Assembly (NCBI GenBank): GCA_045660825.1
Contig: JAZREN010000004.1
Span: 1 to 46,359 of the forward strand
Direction: 5' to 3'
Source of the DNA: HGM04593 sp045660825
Lineage (GTDB): Bacteria > Bacteroidota > Bacteroidia > Bacteroidales > Bacteroidaceae
DNA length: 46,359 nucleotides
Positions 12,308 through 21,235 of the stretch are shown here, one piece after another (position 1 is the first letter of the stretch; every line of letters begins with the position of its first letter). The notes beneath the pieces are model-generated. The model made no database searches, was not told the DNA's origin, and was given only the letters and a program-made list of their open reading frames with translations. A program made the translations under genes and the position numbers.

Positions 12308-12742
12308 ATGTCATTAAGCAGAGAAACACAAGAGATGCTGCAGAGCGCAATCACCAAGATGGTGAACAGATACATTTCTGCAGAAGAGAGCAATGTTACC
12401 GATTTTCAGATCAAGGTAAACGGAGATAACGGAGAACTCACCATCTTTGACGATGATGACAACACACTCGCGCGCGTACATATTAAAGAATGGGAGGGCG
12501 AGCACAACGAAGCGGTTTACGAAAAGGAGCTGCCGAGCATTTTGGCAAAGATGCACCGCGATGGAGCATTCGATAGCCTCAACATCGTGAAACCCTACTC
12601 TTTCGTACTCACCGATGACGATGGCCAGTCAATTGTCGACCTGCTTATCATTGACGACGACACACTCATACTCAGCGCCGACCTACTCGAGGGCTTCGAC
12701 GAAGAGATGAATGCTTTCCTAAAGGAGTTACTTGAAGAATAA
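12308..12742 (+). CDS. Small acidic protein of unknown function, downstream of secA
   Basis: A 144-residue cytoplasmic protein with no signal peptide or membrane segment. It is strongly acidic, with runs of aspartate (FDDDDNT at 47-53, LTDDDGQ at about 101, IIDDDT at about 114) and an acidic C-terminus ending KELLEE. I do not recognise a characterised family. Its start lies 12 bp after the secA stop, so co-transcription is likely. The alternation of short strands and helices suggests a compact alpha/beta fold. A chaperone-like or SecA-related role would be a guess from position only. Confidence 0.75.
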   Translation: MSLSRETQEMLQSAITKMVNRYISAEESNVTDFQIKVNGDNGELTIFDDDDNTLARVHIKEWEGEHNEAVYEKELPSILAKMHRDGAFDSLNIVKPYSFVLTDDDGQSIVDLLIIDDDTLILSADLLEGFDEEMNAFLKELLEE

Positions 12743-12760
12743 CTCATTTAGGAAAGTATC

Positions 12761-12918
12761 GACAAGCCGAGCAGCAACAGGCCGCACGCAGCGTGGATAA
12801 AATTCACGCCGGGCGGGTTGCGATGAGCGAGGCTTGTCACGACAAGCCGAGCAGCAACAGGTCGCACGCAGCGTGGATAAAATTCACGCCGGGCGGGTTG
12901 CGATGAGCGAGGCTTGTC
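12761..12918. repeat. Two tandem 78-bp foldable repeats
   Basis: Unit 1 is 12761-12838 and unit 2 is 12841-12918, separated by two bases (period 80). They differ at a single base (C at 12782, T at 12862). Each unit starts GACAAGCC and ends GGCTTGTC, and inside it GCAAC/GTTGC, CCGC/GCGG and GCGTG/CACGC also pair around an AT loop, so each unit folds into a long imperfect hairpin. The one base change turns a C-G pair into a G-U pair and so keeps the fold. The units fill most of the 309-bp gap between the small acidic gene and the next barrel gene. I see no reading frame in the gap that I would call a gene. Confidence 0.85.
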
Positions 12919-13005
12919 AATAACGGAAACAGAAATTTGCCAAAATGTTTAGAACAACATTTTAACAAGAATTAACAAATCAGGGGGTAATTTCGTGAAT
13001 TGTAC

Positions 13006-13013
13006 TACATTTG
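13006..13013 (+). promoter_or_regulatory. Probable -7 element for the small barrel gene
   Basis: TACATTTG matches TAnnTTTG, 38 bp upstream of the ATG at 13052. There is no exact TTTG at the expected -33 distance. Confidence 0.55.
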
Positions 13014-13051
13014 CGTAACGAATATTGGACTATTACTTTTAATTTTAGGAT

Positions 13052-13609
13052 ATGAAAAAGTTCTTGTTTCTATGCGTTGCCTTTATGGCTCTTTTCACAA
13101 CTGCCGAAGCGCAAAATATTCAAAAATCATCATTCGAGAAATACAATCAATGGATGCTTTCAGGAAGATATATCGCACCTCTTGGAGCTGGTATAGAAGC
13201 TATATACGGAAGGCAATTTAACCCGATAGTATTCTTGGGAGTCGGTTTTGGTTTCGATGTTCATTTCAATTATATTGGAAATTCTTCTTCTGCATGGACA
13301 GATAAGGACGGAAATTATCATTATAAGGAGTATGGACCATGGCAAACCGGTACGTATATTCCGTTGTATGCCGACCTTCAACTCAATTTTTCACGTAGAC
13401 CTGCACCATTCTTTGCAGAAATGAGACTTGGCTTAGGTATGGGACAGCTCCACCCCGAAGGTTTGTGTGTCCAAGCCGGTTTAGCTTTTGGTAAGAGGTT
13501 CATGTTAAAGAATAACCATCTGCTTAAAGCAAAAATCGGAGCAGATATTGCGAGGGGACCTTGGTACGCATATATGCCGCTTTATCTGGCTGTCGGTTAC
13601 CAGTTCTGA
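13052..13609 (+). CDS. Small outer-membrane beta-barrel protein
   Basis: A 185-residue exported protein. Residues 1-20 form a signal peptide cleaved after AEA-Q. The mature part alternates polar and hydrophobic residues in about eight strands (for example PIVFLGVGFGFDVHF, YIPLYADLQLNF, PFFAEMRLGLGMG) and ends in GYQF, the terminal aromatic residue typical of proteins inserted by BAM. Size and pattern fit an eight-stranded OmpA- or OmpW-like barrel. No ligand or function can be told. It has its own promoter and a strong terminator-like hairpin behind it, so it is probably monocistronic. Confidence 0.8.
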   Translation: MKKFLFLCVAFMALFTTAEAQNIQKSSFEKYNQWMLSGRYIAPLGAGIEAIYGRQFNPIVFLGVGFGFDVHFNYIGNSSSAWTDKDGNYHYKEYGPWQTGTYIPLYADLQLNFSRRPAPFFAEMRLGLGMGQLHPEGLCVQAGLAFGKRFMLKNNHLLKAKIGADIARGPWYAYMPLYLAVGYQF

Positions 13610-13677
13610 AAAACTGACACTACTGCATTATTGAAAATATGGCAAAAGCATTATAGACTTTTTAAACACATAAAGCA

Positions 13678-13722
13678 ATCAAAAGAATCGGGAACTTTAT
13701 TAAAGTTCCCGATTCTTTTGAT
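13678..13722 (+). terminator. Long perfect hairpin after the small barrel gene
   Basis: A 22-base arm (13678-13699) and its exact complement (13701-13722) are separated by one base. A hairpin with a roughly 20-bp stem can form. The downstream arm contains TTCTTTTGAT, giving a U-rich 3-prime side. The rest of the 338-bp gap 13610-13947 holds only the promoter of the next gene; I see no gene in it. Confidence 0.75.
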
Positions 13723-13834
13723 TTAGCTGGTATTTATCTCTAACTGGTCACCAGCACTTGTTATAAATAATTGCCATCTCCCAACCACCTATTTGACGAA
13801 AAAAAAATCATGTTTTAAAAAAACTCTCTCTAAA

Positions 13835-13866
13835 TTTGGTTTATTTTATAAACTTATTTATATTTG
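13835..13866 (+). promoter_or_regulatory. Bacteroidota-type promoter for the membrane protein/regulator pair
   Basis: TTTG at 13835-13838, a 20-bp spacer and TATATTTG at 13859-13866 match the TTTG/TAnnTTTG consensus exactly. The start codon follows at 13948, leaving a leader of about 70 bases. Confidence 0.8.
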
Positions 13867-13947
13867 CAACATATTTAATATAAGATTAAAAAAAGGGTAA
13901 AGCGCGCGGTAAGCCCAGAAACAAAACAACCAAAAAAACTTTGATTT

Positions 13948-14526
13948 ATGGAAACAAACAACATGACACCCGAGAAGAGTCTGCAGATCATCAGCGAAGT
14001 AATTGCAAAAAGCAGAAGAGATTTTGAAAAGAATGCCGGCAGCCCACTGGTTACATGGGGATACATTGTATTAGTATTCTCTGTGCTCATATGGTTCACA
14101 CTGAAAGAGACAAATAACGCAAACTGGAATTTCCTATGGTTCGGCATACCCGTCGTTGGGTGGCCGTTGTCACTAATCAGGTCTAAAAGTAAGAAAAAAG
14201 AGACTACCACCACATTTATAAGCAACATGTTGGGCAATATATGGATTGTATATGGTATATTTGCAACATTGCTTGCCACTGCATTCGCATTCATCAAACC
14301 GGAGTTCAGCGGGTACATCACTGCTGTACTATTGGGATTTGCGGCAACTATGACAGGCATAGTATTGAAGAATAAATACATTACAGCCGGCGGATTGATT
14401 ACAGGAATAGGCTGCACAATCGCCATTTTCTTTGTAGAGAGATGGGATGTTGCATTGTTGTTTGGAGTAGCCGCTATCCTTAATCTGATTATCCCGGGAT
14501 ATGTAATGAATAAAAAAGCGAAATAA
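13948..14526 (+). CDS. Multi-pass membrane protein paired with a winged-helix regulator
   Basis: A 192-residue inner-membrane protein with about six hydrophobic segments (near 37-53, 62-77, 95-112, 120-137, 142-160 and 165-185) and a basic loop RSKSKKKE at about 78-85. The N-terminal 35 residues are cytoplasmic-looking and amphipathic (SLQIISEVIAKSRRDFEKN). I recognise no characterised family. It sits 4 bp ahead of a winged-helix DNA-binding protein gene under one strong promoter. Such membrane protein/regulator pairs are common in Bacteroidota, and the pair may sense a membrane or envelope condition, which is inference. Confidence 0.75.
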   Translation: METNNMTPEKSLQIISEVIAKSRRDFEKNAGSPLVTWGYIVLVFSVLIWFTLKETNNANWNFLWFGIPVVGWPLSLIRSKSKKKETTTTFISNMLGNIWIVYGIFATLLATAFAFIKPEFSGYITAVLLGFAATMTGIVLKNKYITAGGLITGIGCTIAIFFVERWDVALLFGVAAILNLIIPGYVMNKKAK

Positions 14527-14530
14527 CAGG

Positions 14531-14830
14531 ATGTTCAAGAAACTCGACCCACTACTTCACTCAGAACTTCGTCTGGCAGTGATGTCCGTACTGGTCAACT
14601 GTGAAGAGGCAGACTTTGTTTACCTTCGGGAGACGACAGCTGCCACAGCCGGCAATCTGAGTGTACAGATTGACAAGCTCTCAATAGCCGGATACATAAC
14701 AGTTGAAAAATGTTTCAGGGGAAAGAAACCACACACGATATGCAGAATTACGCCCGCCGGGCTAAAAGCATTTGAAGAGTATATTGATGCCTTGAAAACA
14801 TATTTCCAAAAAGAGAACATAAATCCATAA
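14531..14830 (+). CDS. Winged-helix transcriptional regulator (PF13601-like)
   Basis: A 99-residue DNA-binding protein. The pattern fits the short winged-helix family related to MarR/ArsR: DPLLHSELRLAVMSVL, then the helix-turn-helix around TAATAGNLSVQIDKLSIAGYI, then the wing KKPHTICRITPAGLKAF. The phrase DPLLHSELRL followed by LSVQIDKL is characteristic. It starts 4 bp after the membrane protein stop and ends just before a hairpin terminator, so the two genes form a closed operon. The likely role is control of the pair itself or of membrane genes. The target is unknown. Confidence 0.85.
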   Translation: MFKKLDPLLHSELRLAVMSVLVNCEEADFVYLRETTAATAGNLSVQIDKLSIAGYITVEKCFRGKKPHTICRITPAGLKAFEEYIDALKTYFQKENINP

Positions 14831-14840
14831 AACTTTCACG

Positions 14841-14872
14841 TTTGCCCGCCAAATGTCATTTTGGCGGGCAAA
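14841..14872 (+). terminator. Hairpin ending the winged-helix operon
   Basis: A 13-bp perfect stem (14841-14853 with 14860-14872, core GCCCGCC/GGCGGGC) with a six-base loop lies 10 bp after the stop. The downstream bases are not T-rich, so termination may be partial. Confidence 0.65.
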
Positions 14873-14956
14873 CTGTCCATTATCGCGACGAATTTTCTAG
14901 CCACAACTGCCAAAAAGTTAAATATTGAAAAATTTCCGTAATTTGCAGAAAAACTT

Positions 14957-14988
14957 TTTGCTACAACAAAGTTTTCGCTGTATCTTTG
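14957..14988 (+). promoter_or_regulatory. Promoter of the TetR/RND efflux operon
   Basis: TTTG at 14957-14960, 20 bp, then TATCTTTG at 14981-14988 match the Bacteroidota consensus exactly. The GTG start at 15016 follows after 27 bp. TetR autorepression here is likely, but I see no convincing long operator palindrome. Confidence 0.8.
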
Positions 14989-15015
14989 CACGGTGAAATA
15001 ATTTAGGAAATAAAA

Positions 15016-15660
15016 GTGAAGGACAACACAAAAAAAGAGATACAGAAACTTATTATAAAAACTGCGCACGAGATGTTCATTGAGCACGGAATAAAGGACG
15101 TGAAGATGGACGACATTGCAGCCAGGCTGTCGATATCAAAACGCACGATTTACGAACTGTTCAACGACAAGGAACAATTATTACACGAGGTTTTGAAATT
15201 CCAGGACGAAAGGATGTACGAAAGCGGGAAAGAAATTGTACGCACCTCGTCGCATGTTCTCGAAATCATACTCAAGCTCTACAACCTGCACTTCAAACTC
15301 CTGAAGAAGGTGAACAGCAAATTCTTCTCCGAACTGAACAAATACCCCGAGATTTGCAAGGAGAAGCAGGATAAGGAGAAACGGAACACGAAAAAATTCT
15401 GCGCCTGGATGGAGATGGGTCGCCAGCAGGGTCTTTTCCGCGAGGATGCCGACTTCAACATCCTTACATTCATCCTAAAACGAGACCTCACAACAATCAT
15501 AGAGGTAAAGATGCAGAAAGGGCACACAGAACTCAGTGACTATACGCCCGATGAACTTGGCAGAAAACTGATTCTTTTTTACTTGAGAGGAATATCAACG
15601 CCTAAAGGGCAACAGATTATAGAAGAATACTTAAAAAGAAACGAAACAATAATAGAATAG
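15016..15660 (+). CDS. TetR-family repressor of the efflux operon
   Basis: A 214-residue regulator. The N-terminal helix-turn-helix is at about 8-55: TAHEMFIEHGIKDVKMDDIA, then LSISKRTIYELFNDKEQLL, the classic TetR recognition helix. The remaining 150 residues are helical and would form the ligand-binding and dimer domain. Translation starts with GTG at 15016; no ATG lies suitably between the promoter and the HTH. It is the first gene of the TetR-TolC-MFP-RND-PII operon, with 2 bp before the TolC-like gene, so it probably senses an exported compound and represses its own operon. Confidence 0.92.
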   Translation: MKDNTKKEIQKLIIKTAHEMFIEHGIKDVKMDDIAARLSISKRTIYELFNDKEQLLHEVLKFQDERMYESGKEIVRTSSHVLEIILKLYNLHFKLLKKVNSKFFSELNKYPEICKEKQDKEKRNTKKFCAWMEMGRQQGLFREDADFNILTFILKRDLTTIIEVKMQKGHTELSDYTPDELGRKLILFYLRGISTPKGQQIIEEYLKRNETIIE

Positions 15661-15662
15661 TT

Positions 15663-16994
15663 ATGAAGATGAAGATGCGATTAATGACAGTTGTTGCATT
15701 GCTGACAGCAATCTCCGTGACAGCAATTGCACAGGAGAGCACTCCGACAATGCACATCACACTCGACAAGGCAATCGAGCTTGCATTGAGCGACAACCCG
15801 ACAATGAAGGTTGCCGAGAAGGATATTGAACTGAAAGAGGTTTCAAAAAGCGAGGCATGGCAGAACCTTTTGCCACAGGTAAGCCTTGACGGTGCAATCC
15901 AGTATAACGTAAAGGTTGCCTCTATGAAAATGGACATGGGCGGCCAGACAATGGAGATTAAGATGGGTAAGGATGACTCGAACACCTGGAACGCTGGACT
16001 ACAGGTTGCCATACCACTCTATGCTCCTGCAGTGTACAAGGCCATGAGCCTCTCCGAAAGCGACCTGCAGCTTGCACTTGAAAAGAGCCGCGGCTCAAAG
16101 CTCGACCTCATAAACCAGGTGACAAAGGCATACTACCAGTTGATGCTTGCACAGGATTCATACGAGGTACTGCTCGAGAACTACAAGCTTGCAGAAGCGA
16201 ATTTCGACATCGTAAACAAGATGTACGAGCAGGGACGCGTCAGCGAATATGACAAAATCAGCGCCGAGGTACAGAAGAACAACGCATGGCCATCGGTTGT
16301 GAGCGGAAAGAATGGTGTCGAGTTGGCACAGTTGCAGCTTAAGGTGCTCATGGGAATCACTGCAGATGTAAAATTTGTCATAAACGACAACCTCAAGAAC
16401 TATGAGAGCGAGATGGCAAATGCATTGAACACCGAGATTGACTTGAGCAACAACTCATCATTGAAGCAGATTGACATGCAGGGCGAACTCTTGCACAAGC
16501 AGTACAAGATGTTGAACACATCGTTCCAGCCAACACTTGCCCTTGTGGGCAACTACCAGTACCAGTCAATTTCAAACACAAACTGGAACATTGGCAAATA
16601 CAACTGGAGCGACGCTGCCACAATCACCCTGTCGCTCAGCATTCCGCTCTACAAGGCCGGCAACTTCACCAGCCTCAAGACAAACAAGATACAGCAGCAG
16701 CAGCTTGCCGAGACAAGAATAAATACCGAGCGTATGCTGGGCATGCAGGCACAGAGCTTTGTGGACAACATGTCTGCAAGCGCCGAGCAGCTGCAGAGCA
16801 ACAAGGCCGCGGTTGAACTTGCCGAGAAGGGACTCGAAATCAGCAAGAAGCGTTACGATGTGGGCAAGGGAACAATCCTTGAGCTTACAAACTCACAGGT
16901 TTCACTCACTAACACAAGATTGTCATACAACAATACAATCTATGACTATCTGGTTGCAAAATCCGATTTGAACAAAGTACTTGGAAAAGAATAA
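15663..16994 (+). CDS. TolC-family outer-membrane efflux protein
   Basis: A 443-residue exported protein, the outer-membrane channel of a tripartite pump. The signal peptide ends near residue 24 (AIAQES). Two OEP repeats follow: the first begins ITLDKAIELALSDNPTMKVA (about 31-50), and the second half has the matching KRYDVGKGTILELTNSQVSLTNTRLSYNNTIYDYLVAKSDL near the C-terminus, a standard TolC-family signature. Long helical stretches rich in Ala, Gln and Leu are seen, as expected for the periplasmic tunnel. It overlaps no gene and is followed 18 bp later by the membrane fusion gene. Confidence 0.93.
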   Translation: MKMKMRLMTVVALLTAISVTAIAQESTPTMHITLDKAIELALSDNPTMKVAEKDIELKEVSKSEAWQNLLPQVSLDGAIQYNVKVASMKMDMGGQTMEIKMGKDDSNTWNAGLQVAIPLYAPAVYKAMSLSESDLQLALEKSRGSKLDLINQVTKAYYQLMLAQDSYEVLLENYKLAEANFDIVNKMYEQGRVSEYDKISAEVQKNNAWPSVVSGKNGVELAQLQLKVLMGITADVKFVINDNLKNYESEMANALNTEIDLSNNSSLKQIDMQGELLHKQYKMLNTSFQPTLALVGNYQYQSISNTNWNIGKYNWSDAATITLSLSIPLYKAGNFTSLKTNKIQQQQLAETRINTERMLGMQAQSFVDNMSASAEQLQSNKAAVELAEKGLEISKKRYDVGKGTILELTNSQVSLTNTRLSYNNTIYDYLVAKSDLNKVLGKE

Positions 16995-17012
16995 ATAAAA
17001 AAATACAGACCT

Positions 17013-18026
17013 ATGAAAAAGAATTTGAAATTCATTGCCATGGCTGCAACCGTGCTGTTGTGTGCCTGCGCAAAGACAGAAGAGACTGCCACAACCGTAA
17101 CAACAGCAGAGAATCCAAAGGTAAAGATTGCTACCGTTACAACAGAGGCTGTAGCACAGTTGGAAGAGTACCCTACAACTGTTGAGGCAAAGGTCAAGAA
17201 CAGCATCATCCCCAACTCACCCCTGCGTATTGAGAAGATCTTTGTTGAAGTGGGCGACAATGTAAAGAAGGGCGACAAGCTGGTACAGCTTGATGCAAAA
17301 GACCTTGACAAGCTGCACTTGCAGTATGAGTTCCAGAAGAGAGACTTTGACCGCATTGAAGAACTTTACAGAGTGGGCGGTATTGCAAAGGCCGACTATG
17401 AGAATGCAAAGACACAGCTGGAGGTTACAAAGAAGACTCTTGACAGCCGCACCGAGAACACAATGCTCATATGCCCCATTGACGGTGTGATTACTGCACG
17501 CAACTATGACGACGGTGACATGTATGGCGGACAGGCAATTCTCGTTGTTGAGCAGATTTCACCTGTAAAGATGAAAATCAATGTCAGCGAGTCATACTAT
17601 GCAATGACAAACAAGAACCTTGACGTTACACTCACATTCGAGGCCTATGGCGACGAGGAGTTCAAGGGCAAGATAGACATCATCTACCCCACTATCTCAG
17701 CAGCATCGCACACATTCCCTGTAGAGATTTCAGTGGCTAACAAGGATTTGAAGATACGTCCCGGAATGTATGGTAAGGCAGTTGTCAACTATGGTACAAA
17801 GGAGCACGTGGTTGTTCCCGACCAGGCTGTAATTAAGCAGGCAGGCAGCGGTGACTACTATGTATACACATACGAAAACGGCAAAGTAACCAACAACAAG
17901 GTTGAGCTTGGCCGCCGCATGGGCAACCGTTATGAGGTCCTTTCAGGAATTGCTCCCGGTTCACAGGTTGTCGTTGCAGGAAAGGAGAGCCTTGCCAACG
18001 GCATTGAGGTTGAAGTAATTGAATAA
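17013..18026 (+). CDS. RND efflux membrane fusion lipoprotein (AcrA/HlyD type)
   Basis: A 337-residue periplasmic adaptor linking the RND pump to the TolC channel. The signal has lipobox LCAC with Cys19 as the acylated residue. The barrel-sandwich (lipoyl-like) half is seen at about 60-90 (PLRIEKIFVEVGDNVKKGDKL), a helical hairpin at about 90-140, and the second half near 150-180 (CPIDGVITARNYDDGDM). The beta-barrel and membrane-proximal domains follow, ending GSQVVVAGKESLANG. It sits between the TolC-like and pump genes with gaps of 18 and 23 bp. Confidence 0.93.
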   Translation: MKKNLKFIAMAATVLLCACAKTEETATTVTTAENPKVKIATVTTEAVAQLEEYPTTVEAKVKNSIIPNSPLRIEKIFVEVGDNVKKGDKLVQLDAKDLDKLHLQYEFQKRDFDRIEELYRVGGIAKADYENAKTQLEVTKKTLDSRTENTMLICPIDGVITARNYDDGDMYGGQAILVVEQISPVKMKINVSESYYAMTNKNLDVTLTFEAYGDEEFKGKIDIIYPTISAASHTFPVEISVANKDLKIRPGMYGKAVVNYGTKEHVVVPDQAVIKQAGSGDYYVYTYENGKVTNNKVELGRRMGNRYEVLSGIAPGSQVVVAGKESLANGIEVEVIE

Positions 18027-18049
18027 GAAACATATTAAAACAAGACAAT

Positions 18050-21000
18050 ATGAGTTTATATGAAAGTGCTGTAAAAAGGCCTATTATGACCGCACTATGC
18101 TTTATTGCGGTTGTAATATTCGGTATCTTCTCATTCTCGAAGCTACCAATAGACCTTATGCCGGATATCGAGACCAACACAATGATGGTTATCACAAGCT
18201 ACTCCGGCGCGAGTGCATCCGACATTGAGAACAACGTGACACGCCCGCTTGAGAACACACTGAACTCAGTGGAACACCTCAAGCACATCACATCAAATTC
18301 ACGCGAGAACATCTCAATCATCACACTTGAATTCGAATACGGATATGACATCGATGATTTGACGAATGATGTACGCGACAAGCTCGACATGATATCATCG
18401 GCATTGCCCGACGAAATCAGCACCCCTATCATCTTCAAGTTCTCGGCCGACATGATGCCAATCATGATGCTCTCGGCCAAAGCCAGCGAGAGCATGCCCG
18501 CACTATACAAGATTCTTGACGACAACATCGCCAACCCGCTTGCGCGCATTGACGGTGTGGGTACAGTCTCTATCTCGGGTGCTCCTAAGCGCGAAATCAA
18601 CATCTACATGAACCCCGAGAAGATGGAGGCCTACAACATCACAGTCGAGGCTGTAAGCTCTGCAATAGGTGCCGAGAACAGAAACATCCCCGGAGGTAAC
18701 TTCGACATAGGTAACAACACCTATGCATTGCGCGTAGAGGGCGAATTCAAAAGCCCTAAGGAGATGTTGGACATTGTTGTAGGTTCATACAACGGTGCGA
18801 ACATCTATCTTAGAGACATCGCCCGCCTTGTCGATGGCACAGAAGAGCGTGCACAGAAGACATTCACAGACGGCCAAAGCGGTGCCATGATTATCATCCA
18901 GAAACAGACCGGCGGAAACTCGGTAGAGATTATCAACTCGATATATGAGAAACTGCCCGAACTGAAGAAGCGCCTGCCATCGGATGTTGAGATTGGCGTC
19001 ATCATGGACTCATCGGACAACATCAAGATGACAGTAAAGACACTTGCCGAAACCATTGCATATGCATTGATATTCGTGATGGTGGTGGTATTCATCTTCC
19101 TTGGACGATGGAGAGCAACGGTGATCATCGGTATAACCATCCCATTCTCGCTCATTGCTTCGTTCATCTATCTGCTTGTTTCAGACGGTTCACTCAACAT
19201 CATTTCACTCTCTTGTTTGAGTATTGCCATCGGTAACGTTGTGGACGATGCCATTGTGGTACTTGAGAACATTACCACACACATCGAGCGCGGTTCAAGT
19301 CCAAAGAGCGCTGCCGTGCACGGAACAAACGAGGTGGCAATCTCGGTTGTAGCCTCAACACTCACAATGCTTGCTGTGTTCTTCCCGTTGACAATGATTA
19401 ACGGTATGGCCGGTGTATTGTTCAAGCAGTTGGGTTGGATGATGTGTATCATCATGATTGTATCAACAATCGCAGCTTTGTCACTTATTCCCATGATGTG
19501 CTCGCAGATGCTTAAACTGCAGAAGAAGCAGAGTAAGTTCTTCAAGGTTTTCTACACCCCTATAGGGCGTGCACTTGACAAACTCGACAACTGGTATGCA
19601 AAACGAATTAACTGGGCTGTACGTCACCGTTGGACAGTACTTATTGCCTGCTTCTCACTGTTCATTGCCAGCCTGTTCACTTTCCCGCACATAAAGAGCG
19701 AGTTCTTCCCATCACAGGATAGCGCCCGAGCTTCGGCGACATTGGAACTCCCCATCGGAACACGTGTAGAGAGAGCCGAGGAGATTGCCCTCAAGCTTAC
19801 CAACATGTGGATGGAGCGCTACGGCGAGGACATGAAGGCCTGCAACTTCACTGTTGGCCAGGCCGATGAGGATAATGCATTCGCATCAATGAGCGACAAT
19901 GGCTCACACATCATAAAGTTCAACTTCTCATTCGTTCCACTTACCGAGCGCGAATTGGGTCTCTCTGTAATCTGCGACCAAATGCGTGCCGACATAAAGA
20001 ATAAATTCCCCGAGATTGCACGTTTTAACCTGCAGTCAGGTGGCGGCGGTATGGGTGGACAGGTTGCAGCCACTTTCGAGATTTATGGTTATGACTTTGC
20101 CGTAACGGACAGTTTGTCAAAAGAGCTTGCCCGCAACCTTGAGAAATCGCCTCTGATTTCACAGGTAAACATCAGCCGTAGCGATTACCAGCCCGAGTAT
20201 CAGGTTGACTTCGACCGCGAGAAGCTTGCAATGCATGGTCTTAACCTGAGCACAGCAGCTACATTCCTGCGCAACAGATACAACGGTGCTCTTGCAACAT
20301 ATTTCCGTGAAGATGGTGACGAGTACGACGTAAAGGTACGTTTCGAGCCCGAAAGCCGTACAAGCCTTGCCGACATTGAGAATGTTGTCCTGTACTCAAA
20401 CAACGGAACCAAGGTACGCGTCAAAGATGTAGGTAAGGTTGTTCAGCGCGAACTGCCTCCAACCATCGAGCGTAAAGACCGCGAACGCATTGTAAAGGTC
20501 GATGCAGTTTTGGCAGCGGGCGCTGCACTCAGTGACGGTGTCGCATACGGTATGGGTATTGTTGACGAGATGAGCATTCCAAGCGGTTACTCGATACAGA
20601 TTGCAGGTTCATATGAGGACCAGATGGAGTCAAATGCCGAGATGGGAGTACTTGCCCTGCTCATTATCGTGTTGGTATTCATTGTAATGGCAGCACAGTT
20701 CGAGTCGCTCACCTATCCGTTCATCATCATGTTCTCTGTACCGTTTGCAGTGAGCGGTGTATTGATTGCACTCTACTTCACCGGCACAACAATGAACATC
20801 ATGTCAATACTTGGTGCCATCATGCTCATCGGTATCGTAGTTAAGAACGGTATCGTGCTCATTGACTACACCATGCTGTTGCGTGAGCGCGGCCTGGGTA
20901 TCATCCCTGCCACAGTGCGTGCCGCACGCAGCCGTTTGCGCCCTATCCTCATGACAACCCTCACCACCATCCTTGGTATGGTACCATTGGCAACAAGCCA

Positions 21001-21220
21001 GGGTGTCGGTTCCGAGATGTGGCGTCCGCTTGGTGTAGCCGTTATCGGTGGTCTTACAATATCGACAATCATGACGTTGGTATACACACCTGTAATGTAC
21101 TGTATCTTCGGTAGCAACGGAATCAAACGCAACCGCAGAAAACACAAAGAGCAGCGTGCACTTGAGCAGTACTGGAACGAGCACAAGAGCGAGGAGATGC
21201 TCATCAACGCAAAGAAATAA
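18050..21220 (+). CDS. RND-family efflux pump permease (AcrB type)
   Basis: A 1056-residue proton-driven inner-membrane exporter. The opening residues SLYESAVKRPIMTALCFIAV are the standard RND N-terminus and first helix, and residues 34-40 (IDLMPDI) begin the first periplasmic loop. The proton-relay helix TM4 has GNVVDDAIVVLEN, with Asp399 and Asp400 corresponding to the AcrB pair. The second half repeats the fold (ALLIIVLVFIVMAAQFESL, then GIVVKNGIVLIDY for TM10, where AcrB has a lysine). Both periplasmic domains are full length. The likely substrates are hydrophobic drugs or bile salts, but the sequence does not tell. The next gene is a P-II-like protein 59 bp downstream, after a GC-rich hairpin. 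Confidence 0.96.
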   Translation: MSLYESAVKRPIMTALCFIAVVIFGIFSFSKLPIDLMPDIETNTMMVITSYSGASASDIENNVTRPLENTLNSVEHLKHITSNSRENISIITLEFEYGYDIDDLTNDVRDKLDMISSALPDEISTPIIFKFSADMMPIMMLSAKASESMPALYKILDDNIANPLARIDGVGTVSISGAPKREINIYMNPEKMEAYNITVEAVSSAIGAENRNIPGGNFDIGNNTYALRVEGEFKSPKEMLDIVVGSYNGANIYLRDIARLVDGTEERAQKTFTDGQSGAMIIIQKQTGGNSVEIINSIYEKLPELKKRLPSDVEIGVIMDSSDNIKMTVKTLAETIAYALIFVMVVVFIFLGRWRATVIIGITIPFSLIASFIYLLVSDGSLNIISLSCLSIAIGNVVDDAIVVLENITTHIERGSSPKSAAVHGTNEVAISVVASTLTMLAVFFPLTMINGMAGVLFKQLGWMMCIIMIVSTIAALSLIPMMCSQMLKLQKKQSKFFKVFYTPIGRALDKLDNWYAKRINWAVRHRWTVLIACFSLFIASLFTFPHIKSEFFPSQDSARASATLELPIGTRVERAEEIALKLTNMWMERYGEDMKACNFTVGQADEDNAFASMSDNGSHIIKFNFSFVPLTERELGLSVICDQMRADIKNKFPEIARFNLQSGGGGMGGQVAATFEIYGYDFAVTDSLSKELARNLEKSPLISQVNISRSDYQPEYQVDFDREKLAMHGLNLSTAATFLRNRYNGALATYFREDGDEYDVKVRFEPESRTSLADIENVVLYSNNGTKVRVKDVGKVVQRELPPTIERKDRERIVKVDAVLAAGAALSDGVAYGMGIVDEMSIPSGYSIQIAGSYEDQMESNAEMGVLALLIIVLVFIVMAAQFESLTYPFIIMFSVPFAVSGVLIALYFTGTTMNIMSILGAIMLIGIVVKNGIVLIDYTMLLRERGLGIIPATVRAARSRLRPILMTTLTTILGMVPLATSQGVGSEMWRPLGVAVIGGLTISTIMTLVYTPVMYCIFGSNGIKRNRRKHKEQRALEQYWNEHKSEEMLINAKK

Positions 21221-21235
21221 GAATCAATCACATCC

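Noticed and set aside
12761..12918. Tandem repeats as a CRISPR array
   Set aside because: There are only two units, almost identical over 78 bp, with two bases between them. No spacers and no cas genes are visible.
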